Source: Victivallis vadensis | GTDB taxonomy: Bacteria > Verrucomicrobiota > Lentisphaeria > Victivallales > GWF2-50-93 | Assembly: GCA_945883805.1 (NCBI GenBank) | Contig: CAMCYE010000018.1 | Coordinates: forward strand, 1 to 39,898 | Length of the DNA: 39,898 bases | Reading direction: 5' to 3' | Shown: positions 39,489-39,898 of the stretch, one piece after another | Position numbering within the stretch: position 1 is the first letter of the stretch | Layout of the letters: every line of letters starts with the position of its first letter | Made by a program: the position numbers and the translations under genes | Notes under the pieces: model-generated | The model's input: only the letters and a program-made list of their open reading frames with translations | What the model was told of the DNA's origin: nothing | The model's database searches: none

Positions 39489-39545
39489 AATTAGGCGGCG
39501 TTGCCACAACTTCAGTTATCAGTTATCAGTTATCAGTTATCTGCG
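39485..39545. repeat. Conserved-end element with CAGTTAT heptamers, adjoining the previous one
   Basis: GTTTAATTAGGCGGCGTTGCCACAACTT is followed by four exact CAGTTAT units (39513-39540). Its left end is fused to the right end of the preceding element, as also seen at 5545-5555. A right end is not evident before the next repeat. Confidence 0.75.
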
Positions 39546-39591
39546 GTCTACTGCGGAGGGCGCAGTTTTATCAATAAGAAACTTTTAAATG

Positions 39592-39660
39592 CACACACTA
39601 AAGTGCCACGTGAGTCACGTTCCCGCGTGAGGTCACGTGATGAACTCCAAATTTTGGAGT
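39592..39660. repeat. CACACTAAAGTG...GAACTCCAAATTTTGGAGT repeat with inserted CACGTGA hairpin
   Basis: It parallels 1471-1502, but a segment of about 36 bases built on GTCACG/CACGTGA palindromes is inserted between the two palindromes. No gene is seen from 39354 to the window end. Confidence 0.65.
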
Positions 39661-39731
39661 ACAGCCTTTCTTATCCGCCTTAGTCCGCCACGGTGGACGA
39701 AGGAGGAAGGCCGTTCTTTAGACACGCTAAA

Positions 39732-39898
39732 GCCGTGAACTCCAACAAGATCTATTCTCACAACACCCCTCTTTGTATTTTTTTAATCAGCTCGGCTAAA
39801 AATCATTCCAGTTTTGAATACACCATAGCCTGGAGAGACAGGAAAAGAACGGTTTTAACGCAAGTGCTTTCAGCATGCGTCTTGTTGGAGTTCACGGC
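39732..39898. repeat. Element with 19-bp perfect inverted ends, reaching the window edge
   Basis: GCCGTGAACTCCAACAAGA at 39732-39750 and TCTTGTTGGAGTTCACGGC at 39880-39898 are exact complements, with 129 bases between them. The outer part CACGCTAAAGCC precedes the left arm; the sequence right of the arm is outside the window, so the full length is unknown. Confidence 0.7.

Noticed and set aside
39481..39512. Integron attC site resemblance of GTTTAATTAGGCGGC...GCCACAAC
   Set aside because: The spacing and the paired core sites of attC are not present, the element carries no gene cassette and no integrase is visible.

Overview
The window looks like a chromosome segment from a carbohydrate-degrading bacterium of the PVC superphylum, most likely Lentisphaerota/Victivallales-like. 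The grounds are a 51-residue gene at 8601-8756 that resembles the small basic protein conserved in PVC bacteria, a glutamyl-tRNA synthetase with the KPYSKRDGDAYVGDF-type signature I associate with that group, several sugar and pectin genes, and very repeat-rich intergenic DNA. The lineage is inference; there is no rRNA or tRNA gene in the window to confirm it.

Layout. 1-4413 (minus strand): a URO-D-fold methyltransferase-like gene cut by the left edge, a GH4 glycosidase and a second URO-D-like gene; the last two overlap by 4 bp. 4623-8032 (minus): a membrane-anchored coiled-coil protein, a secreted 5'-nucleotidase/metallophosphatase and a PIN-type toxin-antitoxin pair. 8531-11775 (plus): the small basic protein with its own promoter and terminator, an exported protein, then an ECF sigma factor, a zinc-finger anti-sigma-like protein and an exported coiled-coil protein, ended by a hairpin terminator. 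12069-16643 (plus): a CsgG-like/FGE-like lipoprotein-size protein and a secreted SGNH hydrolase, ended by a terminator. 16671-18254: gltX. 18664-20703 (minus): an alpha/beta hydrolase followed by tagaturonate epimerase (uxaE). 21058-25944 (plus): M48/Ste24-like protease, hicBA, tmk, holB and a secreted GH5 enzyme. 26058-29553 (minus): rhomboid protease, glgA and queA in one probable operon. 30046-30954: a PHP-like metal hydrolase. 31365-37575 (minus): hrpB, two related polytopic membrane proteins, a membrane protein with a winged-helix regulator, and a glycine-zipper lipoprotein. 38103-39353: a secreted parallel beta-helix protein.

How genes fit together: UxaE, the GH5, GH4 and beta-helix proteins, the SGNH hydrolase and the alpha/beta hydrolase suggest breakdown of plant or algal polysaccharides including uronic acids; GlgA indicates glycogen storage. 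The sigma/anti-sigma/periplasmic cluster looks like an envelope-sensing unit.

The most striking content is not a gene. (1) An almost perfect palindrome GCGAANTTCGC is found eight times, always inside coding sequence, in seven unrelated genes, usually as the peptide AKFA; about 0.04 are expected by chance. (2) Intergenic elements share fixed ends (AATTAGGCGGCC...GCAACT and TTTGAAATTCCTATACGTT) but carry different inner tandem repeats, often 7-bp units. (3) Several palindromic repeat families show matched changes on both arms, and one of them sits in frame inside hrpB as about 31 extra residues, much like Rickettsia palindromic elements. (4) A 135-bp element with 15-bp terminal inverted repeats is present in two near-complete copies. 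Together these suggest a genome shaped by several small, probably non-autonomous repeat systems.
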